Assembly (NCBI RefSeq): GCF_011612265.2
Contig: NZ_CP050134.2
Coordinates: forward strand, 930,001 to 994,000
Direction: 5' to 3'
Origin: Corynebacterium matruchotii
GTDB taxonomy: Bacteria; Actinomycetota; Actinomycetes; Mycobacteriales; Mycobacteriaceae
DNA length: 64,000 nucleotides
Part shown: in pieces, positions 9,189-19,449 of the stretch
How the letters are laid out: each line of letters starts with the position of its first letter
Position numbering within the stretch: the first letter of the stretch is position 1
The notes under the pieces: generated by a model
Databases searched by the model: none
Seen by the model: the letters and a program-made list of their open reading frames with translations, nothing else
What the model was told of the DNA's origin: nothing
Made by a program: the position numbers and the translations under genes

Positions 9189-10175
9189 ATGCGGAAAATT
9201 ACTAAGAATCTCCTGCGGGTCCTGGGTGTCATCACAGTGCTGGTCTTCACCGCGGTGGGGGTTTCTGCCTATAACTACCACCACTATAAGCGCCGCGGTC
9301 CCGATCCCCGCGATAGTAGTGTCGTCGCGGCCCGGGGTGGCGTGACCCCAGTGTCTGGCACCTATATGCGTGGTTTCTACTACCCGGCCCATGGTGCCGC
9401 GCACCCGGGAACGGTTGTGGTGTTCAAGGGATCCGATGGGAGCAATAATGATGAATTAGCCCGACAGGTCAGGGATCAGGGCTATAACGTGCTGGGTTTG
9501 TATTTCTTCGGCCAACCAGGTCAGCAACAGTATTTAGCGAATGTGCCGCTGGAATTTTTCGACGAAGTATTGGCGTGGATTAATGACCATGGCGATGTGC
9601 AGGAACCTATCACTGTCATGGGAGTGTCTAAAGGGGCGGAACTGGTGGCTAACTTGGCGATTCGCTACCCAGAGATCGACAATATTGTGCTCTACACCCC
9701 TACGGCCTATAACTATCAGGGGATAAATTACCAGTGGGAGCCATCGCCCAGTTTCACCTGGCGGGGCGAGCCGGTCGACTATGTGCGGCTACGATTTCTC
9801 CCCTCAAGCATGGTGAGGTCAGTGATGAACCTACCAGTGTCGTACCGGAAAACTAGTGAACAGGCGTTAGCCGAGGCCACCAACCTAGAGGCTGCCCGCA
9901 TCCCGATCGAACAATTCTCCGGGCACGGTCTGTTGTTTGCGGGCGATCAGGATGCTATGTGGCCGGCCGATACGGCAGTGCGGGAACTAAGCAGCCGCAA
10001 TAAAAACCTGGAAGGCGTGGTGTACCACGGTGCGGGGCATTTGTTTGATGAGGACATCACCCACTATGGGCCAATATGGCCAACGATGTTTGGCGGTTCT
10101 ATCGAAGGCAACCGAATGGCGAAAACCCAATCGGACGCCTTACTCTTCCAGCGGCTACAAACCTGGCACCGATAA
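9189..10175 (+). CDS. BAAT-type alpha/beta hydrolase (acyl-CoA thioester hydrolase-like), copy 1
   Basis: The protein has 328 residues with an N-terminal membrane anchor or uncleaved signal (about 8-28), followed by an extracytoplasmic alpha/beta-hydrolase domain. The pattern RGFYYPAHG...GTVVVFKGSDGS, the nucleophile elbow GVSKGAE and the late GHGLLFAGDQDAMWP and GAGHLF segments match the C-terminal domain of bile acid-CoA:amino acid N-acyltransferase/acyl-CoA thioesterase proteins, giving a Ser-Asp-His triad. The substrate is unknown; a membrane-anchored esterase or thioesterase acting outside the cytoplasm is likely. It is a close paralogue of the next gene. The ribosome-binding site is weak. 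Confidence 0.8.
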   Translation: MRKITKNLLRVLGVITVLVFTAVGVSAYNYHHYKRRGPDPRDSSVVAARGGVTPVSGTYMRGFYYPAHGAAHPGTVVVFKGSDGSNNDELARQVRDQGYNVLGLYFFGQPGQQQYLANVPLEFFDEVLAWINDHGDVQEPITVMGVSKGAELVANLAIRYPEIDNIVLYTPTAYNYQGINYQWEPSPSFTWRGEPVDYVRLRFLPSSMVRSVMNLPVSYRKTSEQALAEATNLEAARIPIEQFSGHGLLFAGDQDAMWPADTAVRELSSRNKNLEGVVYHGAGHLFDEDITHYGPIWPTMFGGSIEGNRMAKTQSDALLFQRLQTWHR

Positions 10176-10363
10176 GCGTGTACCCGTCCTACAACCCGAA
10201 TCCTGATTGCGACGAATTGCCAACGTTATCCATAAAAAAGTTTTTATGTTCACAATTGACCTTGGCGTTATTTTCGCAATTATATAATCGTGACAAATTG
10301 CATTTCCTGGTGAGATCCGGGCAGTTATCATGAAAACTGTGGTGAGATAAGTAGGTGCTTATT

Positions 10364-11353
10364 ATGCGAAAACTCCTGAGGATTTTACTGCGTTGCGTCA
10401 GCGTTGTCGTGGCGTTGTGCCTGGTACTGGCAGGGGTGATCGCATATAACCACAATCGCTACAAAATGCCGGGGGAGAACCCGCGTGATAGTAGTGTCGT
10501 AGCTCAACAAGGTGACGTGGAGTCTGTGACAGGCAACTACTTACGCGGGTTCTACTACCCGGCTCATGGCACAGCCCGCCCAGGAACCATAGTGGTATTC
10601 GGCGGTTCGGAGGGCAGCAATAATAATGATGCGGCCCGCGCACTCCAGCACCAAGGATATAACGTCTTGGGGTTGTATTTCTTCGGCCAACCGGGCCAAC
10701 AGGCAGAATTAGTGAAGGTACCGCTTGACTTTTTCCAGGAGGCATTAGACTGGCTGAAGCAGCATCAACACCAGGGTCCGCTGACGGTATTGGGGGTGTC
10801 GAAGGGCGCCGAACTGGTGGCAAACCTGGCGGTTCGCTACCCAGAGATCGACAATATCGTGGTGTTTACCCCTTCGGCCTACACCTATCAGGGGTTGGGC
10901 GACTATCGCAATGGGGCGTCATCGAGTTTCACATGGAAGGGCGAGCCGGTACCTTATGTGCCGCTGCGCATGCCGCTTCGCACCACGATCCGTTCCATCC
11001 TGGCCCTGCCGGTGTCGTATCGGGAAACCTATGAGCTTTCGCTCGCCGAGGCACCCGATCGGGAGGCTGCTCGGATTAAGATTGAGGAGTTTGCTGGTCG
11101 GGGCCTATTGTTTGCGGGTGACCAGGATGCCATGTGGCAGGGGGAAGCGGCGGTGCGGGAGCTGAGCGAGCGCAATAAAAACCTGGAGGCTGTGGTCTAC
11201 CCAAACGCCGGCCACGTGTTTACCGAGGACGCTACCAAGCTGGGGAATTCGTGGAAAACCATGCTGGGGGGAACAGTGGAAGGCAACCGGGAGGCGACGC
11301 TGCAATCCCGAACGCTGCTGAAGGAGCGCTTAGCCGCCTGGCACGCCAAGTAG
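10364..11353 (+). CDS. BAAT-type alpha/beta hydrolase, copy 2
   Basis: A paralogue of the preceding gene, 329 residues, sharing NPRDSSVVA, YLRGFYYPAHG, GYNVLGLYFFGQPGQQ, GVSKGAELVANLA and GDQDAMW. ATG 10364 is preferred over the GTG at 10355 because GTAGG lies 8 bases upstream of it. It has an N-terminal hydrophobic anchor (about 5-25) and the same Ser-Asp-His hydrolase layout (GVSKGAE; GDQDAMW; NAGHVF). An AT-rich gap of 188 bases separates it from copy 1, so it probably has its own promoter. Tandem duplication with divergence is evident; substrate specificity may differ. Confidence 0.8.
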   Translation: MRKLLRILLRCVSVVVALCLVLAGVIAYNHNRYKMPGENPRDSSVVAQQGDVESVTGNYLRGFYYPAHGTARPGTIVVFGGSEGSNNNDAARALQHQGYNVLGLYFFGQPGQQAELVKVPLDFFQEALDWLKQHQHQGPLTVLGVSKGAELVANLAVRYPEIDNIVVFTPSAYTYQGLGDYRNGASSSFTWKGEPVPYVPLRMPLRTTIRSILALPVSYRETYELSLAEAPDREAARIKIEEFAGRGLLFAGDQDAMWQGEAAVRELSERNKNLEAVVYPNAGHVFTEDATKLGNSWKTMLGGTVEGNREATLQSRTLLKERLAAWHAK

Positions 11354-11658
11354 GTAGTAGGCCGCCGTCCGTGCCCTGGTCGTCGTAACGCGCCCAAACC
11401 CATGAGTGGAGTACAAACAGTTCGATAGGCATAATTATATTGGTTATTCCAATTAATGTTGGTTGTTTTCAACTATTTCAATGAACGTTTACTGCTATCA
11501 CGGCATGTAGAAAGACATAGAATCGCTGAGAGGTGCTGGAGGATCGCGCCGTACCAGTGATTATTTTGTGTCTCGTGATGACTATATCCCGGTTTTATCT
11601 CAGTAATTATTTCCATATTATTAATAACCATCACTGGTAACGAGCGTACGATATACGT
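11354..11658. other. AT-rich intergenic region without gene
   Basis: No coding frame or convincing hairpin is seen between the second and third hydrolase genes. The stretch is AT-rich and probably holds the promoter of the third hydrolase. Confidence 0.4.
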
Positions 11659-12561
11659 ATGAATACCAGGCGGTTAAGCGCATTATTGATGACATTATCC
11701 GCTATGGGAGTAATTCCGATAGTAAGGGGTGTAAAAATAATTAAACAAAGTTATAAACAATTGGAACGTTATCAGGTGAAAACCGCTGATTTGAGTTACG
11801 GCAGAATGACGTACGTGGATCAGGGGAGCGGGGAAACCCTCCTGGCGTTGCACGGGATCTTTGGTGGTTACGATCAAGGCTATGAGCTTGGGGTGAACTG
11901 CGGTTTTCCCGGTAGGGTCATCGCCCCATCGCGGTTTGGGTATCTGGGCAGCGATGTGTCGGGGCAGGGGACACCTAAGGAACAGGCCCGGGCATTGGTG
12001 GAATTATTGGACTATTCCGGTGTGGATAAAACCTTCGTGATAGGCGGCTCCGCAGGTGGCACACACGCTATCCGTTTGGCATTGGACTTTCCTGAGCGGG
12101 TGAAAGGCGTGATCCTTTATAGTTCGAGAATGCCGCTGCCGAAACGTCCGACAAAACCAATGCAATATAAATACATGGGTCCCCCAAAATTCATCTGTAA
12201 CGATATTGCTATGTATTTACTGAGCCCGGTGGTGGCAATGATGACTTCCACACCATTGCACTCGGTTATGTCGATACTTCCCATCGAAAAACGGAAGGCG
12301 GGCGCCTATATTGATTCGGTAATTAGTAACCCGGATATGGCCAAAAATTTTGATGATTATCGGATTGAATCCCTCACGGTTCCAGTCCTCATTTTCAGCG
12401 CTATGGATGATAGGCTAATTAAATTCACAGATGTGGAAAAGGTGATTCGTAGGTTTCCTAATAAGGTGTTTGTTCCCTTTGAAAATGGGGGGCATTTAAT
12501 CGTTGGTCATGATGTGGAAATCCATAATACTGTCAATGAATTTATTGCCAGATATCGGTGA
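11659..12561 (+). CDS. Alpha/beta hydrolase
   Basis: The protein has 300 residues with a hydrophobic N-terminus (7-25) that may anchor it to the membrane. It has a classical alpha/beta-hydrolase fold: LLALHGIFGG (oxyanion-hole strand), nucleophile elbow GGSAGG around residue 131, the acid loop FSAMDDRLI and a late GGHL histidine. It is not closely related to the two hydrolases upstream. The GC content is lower than in the housekeeping genes, consistent with an accessory gene. The substrate is unknown. Confidence 0.75.
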   Translation: MNTRRLSALLMTLSAMGVIPIVRGVKIIKQSYKQLERYQVKTADLSYGRMTYVDQGSGETLLALHGIFGGYDQGYELGVNCGFPGRVIAPSRFGYLGSDVSGQGTPKEQARALVELLDYSGVDKTFVIGGSAGGTHAIRLALDFPERVKGVILYSSRMPLPKRPTKPMQYKYMGPPKFICNDIAMYLLSPVVAMMTSTPLHSVMSILPIEKRKAGAYIDSVISNPDMAKNFDDYRIESLTVPVLIFSAMDDRLIKFTDVEKVIRRFPNKVFVPFENGGHLIVGHDVEIHNTVNEFIARYR

Positions 12562-12589
12562 TTACATATCCATGGCGGGTGGTTGTGGC

Positions 12590-12802
12590 CTAATAGTCAC
12601 GGGTGGTTGTGGCGGGAATCATGGCGGTAAAAACCGTTCGTGATATGACCGCAATCACGCCACCAATGACGGTGGCCACCCAACCAACCCCCTGTAGGCT
12701 GGGATTATTAAGACACCAGACGGTAAGTTGGCCAACGGCTGCCAGTAAAAGCCCCGCGATGATCCAGACCATATGTGGCGAATAAGTGTGTGAGTTATTC
12801 AT
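12590..12802 (-). CDS. Small membrane protein, two TM helices
   Basis: A 70-residue protein with two hydrophobic helices (about 11-31 and 39-60) and short polar ends. It converges on the third hydrolase gene. No family is recognised. The clear helix pattern supports translation, but small size keeps confidence moderate. Confidence 0.5.
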   Translation of the reverse strand: MNNSHTYSPHMVWIIAGLLLAAVGQLTVWCLNNPSLQGVGWVATVIGGVIAVISRTVFTAMIPATTTRDY

Positions 12803-13094
12803 TAATAAATAATCCTTACTGTTGGCTTGCCAACAATATTAAAATGCTGAGTTTATGTTACCGTGAACCTAGGACTACCTCAAGGATTGAAGCCATATAA
12901 GGTGTGCAGAAATTCTTATAAGCGTGCGACTATGAAGCTTACATAACGACACGCCCACTTGGTAGCATTTCTGATTTATTGTGGCGTGGTGTGGCATCGT
13001 CGCTGCTTATCTGCTAAAAATGGTCGTTGACTGCTTGTTTCAAGCCGGCTGTTATTAGATTCCCAGGAAGCTACCAGCTCGTTGGGGAATTTGG
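12803..13094. other. Intergenic region without gene
   Basis: AT-rich region between two divergently placed small membrane-protein genes; promoters are expected here, but no specific site could be supported. Confidence 0.35.
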
Positions 13095-13373
13095 GTGATA
13101 GCATCAGTGGCTATGGCTTCAATACAGACTAAAACTAACGCTCATAAACTTGGAATTGCGCTGGCTGTTCTCATTAGCGCCAGTATAATCATATTGCCGT
13201 TTACCATGCATGTGGCGTTTTCGGCGTATACCCCGTTTTGTTTTTTCAGCGGCTCCATAGTGGCGTTGAGTGGGTTAGCGCTTCGGTCGAAGATGGTGGT
13301 GAGTTTAGGTTTTAGCATTGCCCTATGGACCATTATTAGTCCGTTCTTTTTTCTCATGTCCACAATGATTTAA
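13095..13373 (+). CDS. Small membrane protein, three hydrophobic segments
   Basis: A 92-residue protein with hydrophobic segments at about 20-40, 45-62 and 70-90. Start is GTG 13095 (GGGG 8 bases upstream) or ATG 13113. No family is recognised. It lies between the hydrolase group and ftsY and does not seem to be part of either operon. Confidence 0.45.
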   Translation: MIASVAMASIQTKTNAHKLGIALAVLISASIIILPFTMHVAFSAYTPFCFFSGSIVALSGLALRSKMVVSLGFSIALWTIISPFFFLMSTMI

Positions 13374-13516
13374 ATAGCATTATTTCTATATGGGGGTAGT
13401 TCCATGTTTACTTTTCGACGTCTATAGTCCGAGGGATTGCCCCCGTGATAATTGCATATCCTGCGTCGTTAGTTAGTGACGTGTGTTGATTGGCGATTTT
13501 TGCCAAGATAGAAATC

Positions 13517-15757
13517 ATGGAAGCTGCAATTATCGTTGTGCTGGTTGTCGTCTTTGCCATTTTGGTCGTGATGATGATCATCGCTCTTGGTTCGCGTCGT
13601 AAAGACTCGAAAACCATTAGTTTTGAATCAAAGACCACTGATGAGCCAAAGCAATTAACACAACAGGAAAAGTCGGGAAATTATCAAGCCCAAGGCGGGT
13701 TCAATTTCGCCCCCGCGAAGAAGGAAGAAGCCGTCCTGCCTGGTCAAGAGTTAAAGACATCGGCTACTGCGGCCATCCCGACGGCGGCCCAGCCGGCATC
13801 TCAACCTACGGCTAATATTGATGCCCCGAGCGCTTCCGCCGCGAGCGAGAAACCGCACGAGGATCCGGAACCGGTTGCGGAAGCAGCGGTAGCAGAGCCC
13901 GAGACTTTAACGGTTGAGGCCGAGGCAAAGCCCGAGGATCCGGCCGTAGTCACGAAGAAGCCTGAGAGGGAAACGGAAAAAGAAGACGAACCCGTCGCCG
14001 CGGTGACGGAGACTGCCGAAGATTCTGAGCAGGACACCAAGCCTGAGGATCCAGAGACTGAGGAACCGGAGACTAAGCCCGAAGAGCCAGAAGACGAGAA
14101 GCTGGAAACGGTGGAGAATGAGGAACAGCCGGAGGTTGAGCCGGTCGACGATGAGCCCGTCGAAAACCAATCGGCCGTAGAAGAACCGGAGGCCGACGCC
14201 GCCGGAATGAACGCTGAAACCGTTGAGGATCGGTCGGCGAAAAAGCCTGTGGAAACCGACGAGGTTCAGCCAGCGAAGAAGCCTGCGGCAGAGGACGAGC
14301 CGGAGAAGGAAGAGGTAGCGAAGGCACCCCAGCCGGAAGAACAGCCGGAGCCGTCGAAACCGGGTCGGCAAAAGCGGAACAAGCCACAGAAACGCCAGAA
14401 GCAGCGCGGGAAGAAACAACAATCACGTGCCGCCGCCCAGGAAAAACCGGAAGAGGCTGTGGCCGCCGACGAGGCTTCGGAGAAACCGCAAAAATCCGAC
14501 AGTGACACCACCAAAGACCATAAGGAAGAACCCGCACCCCAGAACGCCCAAAGCGATCGTGACGAGCAGACCAAAGACGTGGCAGACACGGAGCTTGAGG
14601 GCTCGTTTGAAAAACTCGATGAGTTCCACGAGCTTGTCGAGGAATTGCCGGATTCCGAAGAAATCCCGGTGGTGGAACAAGCCGAGCCGGAGGACGTCGA
14701 CAAGCAGGATGCGCTAGAGGCTGCCGCCGCCGCGTCCGCGGTCGTCGAGGCCGCCGACAAGGCCCGCGCGGAAACCCCCGCACCCACGGAGAAGCCAAAA
14801 CCCGCCGATGCCGAGCCGAAACCGCAGGACACGATCGAACCCGCGGTGGGGCGCATCGGTAAGTTGCGTGGTCGACTGTCGAAATCGCAAAACGTGTTTG
14901 GCCGATCGGTGCTGGGCATGCTGTCTGCCGGCGATCTCGACGACGATGCGTGGGAAGATATCGAAACGCAACTCATCCAAGCCGACCTTGGTGTGAAAAT
15001 CACCACAAATGTTGTGGATGAGCTGCGGGAAATGATTGCTGAACGCGGCGTGTCGAGCGAGGACGAAGCCCGCGCCATGCTGCGGGAATGCCTGATTGCA
15101 GCCTGCAAGCCCGAACTGGATCGCTCGATCAAGGCCATGCCTTACAATGGCAAACCCGCGGTCGTTCTCATCGTGGGAGTCAACGGCACTGGGAAAACCA
15201 CCACCACTGGTAAGCTCGCCCGCGTCCTGGTGTCCATGGGACATAAGGTGCTGCTCGGGGCGGCCGACACCTTCCGTGCCGCCGCCGCCGATCAGCTGGA
15301 GGCTTGGGGGCGTCGCGTTGGCGCCACCACCGTCCGCGGTGCCGAGGCCGCCGACCCCGCATCCGTTGCGTTTGACGCCGTGAGCAAGGGGGTGGAAACC
15401 CACGCCGACGTGGTCCTCATCGACACCGCCGGCCGGCTCCACAATTCCACCAACCTCATGGACCAATTACGCAAGGTCAAGCGGGTTGTTGAGAAAAAAG
15501 CCGTGGTGGATGAGGTACTTCTCGTCCTCGACGCCACCACCGGCCAAAACGGTTTGGTGCAGGCAAAAACCTTCGGCGACGTGGTCAATATCACCGGTGT
15601 GGTGCTCACCAAACTCGACGGCACGGCCAAGGGCGGCATCGTGTTCCAGGTGCAGGAAGACCTCGGAGTACCGGTGAAACTCGTGGGTCTGGGCGAAGGC
15701 GCCGACGATCTCGCACCCTTCGAAGTGGAAGGATTCGTGGACGCCCTACTGGGATAG
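13517..15757 (+). CDS. ftsY: Signal recognition particle receptor FtsY
   Basis: FtsY is the membrane receptor for SRP and works with Ffh to deliver nascent membrane proteins to the translocon. ATG 13517 is chosen because the product then begins with a membrane helix (2-24), a known actinobacterial trait. Residues ~30-440 are an exceptionally long Glu/Pro/Lys-rich acidic linker. The NG GTPase domain fills the C-terminus: GVNGTGKTTT (about 554-563), DTAGRLHN (about 635), TKLDGTAKGG and a final GEGADDLAPF. At 746 residues it is longer than typical FtsY because of the linker. glnK follows, and ffh is encoded further downstream. Confidence 0.96.
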   Translation: MEAAIIVVLVVVFAILVVMMIIALGSRRKDSKTISFESKTTDEPKQLTQQEKSGNYQAQGGFNFAPAKKEEAVLPGQELKTSATAAIPTAAQPASQPTANIDAPSASAASEKPHEDPEPVAEAAVAEPETLTVEAEAKPEDPAVVTKKPERETEKEDEPVAAVTETAEDSEQDTKPEDPETEEPETKPEEPEDEKLETVENEEQPEVEPVDDEPVENQSAVEEPEADAAGMNAETVEDRSAKKPVETDEVQPAKKPAAEDEPEKEEVAKAPQPEEQPEPSKPGRQKRNKPQKRQKQRGKKQQSRAAAQEKPEEAVAADEASEKPQKSDSDTTKDHKEEPAPQNAQSDRDEQTKDVADTELEGSFEKLDEFHELVEELPDSEEIPVVEQAEPEDVDKQDALEAAAAASAVVEAADKARAETPAPTEKPKPADAEPKPQDTIEPAVGRIGKLRGRLSKSQNVFGRSVLGMLSAGDLDDDAWEDIETQLIQADLGVKITTNVVDELREMIAERGVSSEDEARAMLRECLIAACKPELDRSIKAMPYNGKPAVVLIVGVNGTGKTTTTGKLARVLVSMGHKVLLGAADTFRAAAADQLEAWGRRVGATTVRGAEAADPASVAFDAVSKGVETHADVVLIDTAGRLHNSTNLMDQLRKVKRVVEKKAVVDEVLLVLDATTGQNGLVQAKTFGDVVNITGVVLTKLDGTAKGGIVFQVQEDLGVPVKLVGLGEGADDLAPFEVEGFVDALLG

Positions 15758-15792
15758 TCCACCACGTGTGTGGGGGTAGGCGCGTCCTCCCC

Positions 15793-15798
15793 TATAAT
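15793..15798 (+). promoter_or_regulatory. Possible -10 box of glnK promoter
   Basis: TATAAT lies 123 bases upstream of glnK and precedes the leader hairpin. The -35 region is poor, so the call is tentative. No clear AmtR operator was found. Confidence 0.35.
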
Positions 15799-15820
15799 TA
15801 CAGAGCAAGTACAAAATTCC

Positions 15821-16259
<439 letters not shown>

Positions 16260-16334
16260 GGCCACGTCAGATTATTTGGGGGTGGGGGGATAATGGTGAC
16301 AAAAATCAGCGACACTACCCATAAGGAATGAATT

Positions 16335-17258
16335 ATGTGCTTGACGTTTTTGGGTACCGGCTCCGGCACCCCAACTCGTACCCGCAATACCGCGGCCACG
16401 ATCTACGCCCGACCTGACCGTAGCGAATTCTGGCTTTTCGACTGCGGCGAGGCTACCCAACACCAAATGCTTCGCCACGGCATCAACATGAATAAAGTCA
16501 GCCGGGTCTTTATCACCCATATGCATGGCGACCACACATTCGGGCTGCCGGGTTTCATCTCCAGCCGGGCGTTCCGCACCCCGGGGGATCCGCTCACGAT
16601 CTACGGGCCGCCCGGCATTGCAGAATTCGTGTCAGTCACCCTGAACACCTCGGCGTCGCATATTCGCTATCCCCTGGAGGTGGTGGAGCTCGACCACGCC
16701 GGGGAAGTCCCCCTGGGTCGGGATGATACCGTCACCGTACGCTACACCACGCTTGACCATGGCGTACAGTCGTACGCCTACCGCATCACCGAGGCCGACC
16801 AGCCAGGGGAGTTGCAGGTGGATAAGCTCATCGACCATGGGGTTCAGCCCGGGCCCTGCTATGGGCAGCTGAAACGCGGCGAAGACATCACCCTCGACAA
16901 CGGCACGGTGCTCCGTAGCGCCGACTTTGTGGGCCCACCCCAATCCGGCCCCGATATTGTGCTCTTCGGCGACACTCGGTTCGTGCCCGGCCACGCCGAC
17001 TTTGCCGCTGGCGCCGACCTCATGGTGCACGAAGCCACCTACGGTCCCGAATATCCCGATAAAGCACAGAAATATTTTCACTCCACCACCACGCAGGCCG
17101 CCGAACTTGCCCGCCAGGCTGGGGTGAAAAAACTCGTGCTCACCCATTTCAGCGCCCGCTACGACACCGATGAGAAGCTTGCCGAACTGCTGGCCGGCGC
17201 CCAAGCAATCTTCCCCCACACCGTTCTCGCCGCCGACGGCGCAACCATAGGCCTGTAA
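16335..17258 (+). CDS. rnz: Ribonuclease Z (tRNA 3'-processing endonuclease)
   Basis: A metallo-beta-lactamase-fold protein of 307 residues. It carries THMHGDH (61-67), the zinc motif of RNase Z, with the family-specific N-terminus LTFLGTGSGTPT, a FGDTR aspartate motif and a late THFSARY histidine. RNase Z cuts tRNA precursors after the discriminator base. An AAGGAATGA ribosome-binding region precedes the ATG. It sits between glnK and glnD, only 3 bases before glnD, so the three genes probably form one transcript although tRNA processing has no direct link to nitrogen control. Confidence 0.88.
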   Translation: MCLTFLGTGSGTPTRTRNTAATIYARPDRSEFWLFDCGEATQHQMLRHGINMNKVSRVFITHMHGDHTFGLPGFISSRAFRTPGDPLTIYGPPGIAEFVSVTLNTSASHIRYPLEVVELDHAGEVPLGRDDTVTVRYTTLDHGVQSYAYRITEADQPGELQVDKLIDHGVQPGPCYGQLKRGEDITLDNGTVLRSADFVGPPQSGPDIVLFGDTRFVPGHADFAAGADLMVHEATYGPEYPDKAQKYFHSTTTQAAELARQAGVKKLVLTHFSARYDTDEKLAELLAGAQAIFPHTVLAADGATIGL

Positions 17259-17261
17259 AGC

Positions 17262-19403
17262 ATGCCGCAACCTGCCGCGGATATTCGTCGCACAGCTTTT
17301 CGACGCGCCACCGAACTGGTGGCGGCCCTTCACCTCCCGCATGGCACCGCCCTGGCCGCCACCGGATCCTACGCCCGCCGGGAATTAACCGCCCACTCCG
17401 ACCTGGACCTGCTCCTCATCTGCCCACCCGATCAAGCCTTGGATAGCGCGGTGAAACACCAGGTGGAGAATCTGTGGTATCCCATTTGGGACGCCAAGAT
17501 TCGCCTCGACTATGCCGTGCGCACCCCGGAGGAATGCGCCAACATCATTGCCGACAACGCCGTCGCCGGCCTGTCGCTGCTGGACCTCACGCACGTTGCC
17601 GGCAACCCCAGCCTCACCGAGCAGACTCGAAAACTCGTGCTACGCACCTGGCGGATAGCCCTGTCCCGCAACTTCGATAACATCATCGACATCGCCATCG
17701 CCCGGTGGCGGCGCTCCGGGCCGGTCGTCAGCATGACCCACCCCGACCTGAAACACGGCCGGGGCGGTCTCCGGGATCATGAGCTCCTCACCGCCCTCGC
17801 ATTCGGAAACCTGTGCGACGCCCCCGACCTCACCGACCAGCGCACCCTCCTGCTTGATACCCGCACCATGCTCCACCAGCATGCCCGCAGATCTCGGGAT
17901 GTTCTCGACCCGGAATTTGCCGCCGATATCGCCATTGACCTTGGGTTCCGCGATCGATACGCGCTCTCCCGCGCTATCGCCGAAGCCGCCCGTGCCATTG
18001 ACGACGCCCTCACCAGCGGGCTCACCACCGCCCGAAATCTCCTCCGGCCCACCACCCCAACGAGTCTAAAACCCGAGCGACGCCGCCCCCTCGACATTGA
18101 TGTTGTCGATGCCGGCGGCAGCGTCTCACTATCCCGCAACCCCAACCTCACCGACCCCGCCCTCCTGCTGCGCGTCGCGGCGGCCAGCGCCCGCACCGGA
18201 TTGCCCATCCACCCCGCCACCTGGTCCCGCCTGGCCGCCCTACCGCCCATGCCCGACCGCTGGCCTGCGGCCGCGGCCAGCGATTTCCTCGCCCTCCTTT
18301 CCTCCCCACACCACACCGCCCGGGTCATTACCGAACTCGACAACCATGGACTATGGTCCCCCCTCGTCCCCGCCTGGGACAACATTCGCGGCCTCATCCC
18401 GCGCGAACCTATCCACACCCAAACCATCGACCAGCACTGCCTCCAAGTCACCCAAAACTGTGCTGCCCACCATGTTGCCGCCGCCCGACCCGACCTGCTC
18501 TACCTGGCCGCCCTCTTCCACGACATAGGCAAAGGACAAGGCGTCCCCCACGCCGAACTCGGCGCCACCCGCGTTGCCGTCATGGCCGCGACCCTCAGGC
18601 TGAACCATCATGACGCATCCGTGGTCACCACCCTGGTCCGCCACCACACCCTCATCCCCAACCTCGTGGCTCACCGGGACGTCGAATCCGACGACGCGGT
18701 CACCGAACTGCTCGACGCCGTGGGCTACGACCTGCTCACCGTCGAACTCATGCGAGTCCTCGTCCAGGCCGACGCCCTCGCTACCGGCACCTGGACCCCC
18801 ACCCTCCGGGCCGGGACCGCCATACTGTGCGACCGGGCCCGCGCCCGACTCACCGGCAGTCAACCCCGACCGCCACGTCTCGACTTTCCCCACGACTTTA
18901 CTTCCCGCGCCGGGTTGCCCCTCGACCTCATCCCCGGGCCCGAAGCCAATAACGCTACCGTCCGGTGGGTGGGACACTACCTGCGTGAAAGTATTCGCGT
19001 CCTGGCCCTCATAGCGGCTAAGGGTTGGAATATTAATTCCGCCGAATTCATTGTTGAACCCGATCACACCCGGGCCCGATTCACGGTGTACAACACGTTG
19101 GGAACCGGTTTCGATCAGGCAGAATTCGCCCAAGCGTATAAGTCCGGGGTTTACTCTGCCCTCCCGGACACCACCCCCACCATCGCCGCCACCACCGCCA
19201 CCTTTTGGTTTGGCAATATCCTGGAAATCCGCACCACCGACCGGCAGGCCGCCTTGGGTACACTCATGGAAGTGTTACCGGAACTCCACTGGCTTACCAT
19301 GAGCAACCCCGGGGCAACCATGATCGTGCAATGCAGTCTTCGCCCCGGCTTCGACCGGGCGGCCGTGGAACGTGACGTGACCCGAGTGCTGACAACCAGC
19401 TAG
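17262..19403 (+). CDS. glnD: P-II nucleotidylyltransferase GlnD
   Basis: A bifunctional enzyme that modifies and demodifies P-II in response to nitrogen status; in C. glutamicum the modification is adenylylation. The nucleotidyltransferase motif GSYARREL...HSDLDLL spans 35-51. An HD phosphohydrolase-like domain includes LFHDIGKGQ (about 420). The C-terminus resembles ACT domains (FTVYNTLGTGFDQAEFAQ). At 713 residues it is shorter than E. coli GlnD but close to corynebacterial ones. It starts 3 bases after rnz. A copy of the dispersed motif lies in its first codons (17295-17307). Confidence 0.93.
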   Translation: MPQPAADIRRTAFRRATELVAALHLPHGTALAATGSYARRELTAHSDLDLLLICPPDQALDSAVKHQVENLWYPIWDAKIRLDYAVRTPEECANIIADNAVAGLSLLDLTHVAGNPSLTEQTRKLVLRTWRIALSRNFDNIIDIAIARWRRSGPVVSMTHPDLKHGRGGLRDHELLTALAFGNLCDAPDLTDQRTLLLDTRTMLHQHARRSRDVLDPEFAADIAIDLGFRDRYALSRAIAEAARAIDDALTSGLTTARNLLRPTTPTSLKPERRRPLDIDVVDAGGSVSLSRNPNLTDPALLLRVAAASARTGLPIHPATWSRLAALPPMPDRWPAAAASDFLALLSSPHHTARVITELDNHGLWSPLVPAWDNIRGLIPREPIHTQTIDQHCLQVTQNCAAHHVAAARPDLLYLAALFHDIGKGQGVPHAELGATRVAVMAATLRLNHHDASVVTTLVRHHTLIPNLVAHRDVESDDAVTELLDAVGYDLLTVELMRVLVQADALATGTWTPTLRAGTAILCDRARARLTGSQPRPPRLDFPHDFTSRAGLPLDLIPGPEANNATVRWVGHYLRESIRVLALIAAKGWNINSAEFIVEPDHTRARFTVYNTLGTGFDQAEFAQAYKSGVYSALPDTTPTIAATTATFWFGNILEIRTTDRQAALGTLMEVLPELHWLTMSNPGATMIVQCSLRPGFDRAAVERDVTRVLTTS

Positions 19404-19449
19404 TATGAATGGGTTAGCTAGCTAAATTTTTTTAAGGAGTGATCCCACC

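Noticed and set aside
13600..13615. Near copies of the dispersed motif (CGTCGTAAAGA) in ftsY and smc
   Set aside because: They differ at the last fixed base and were not counted.
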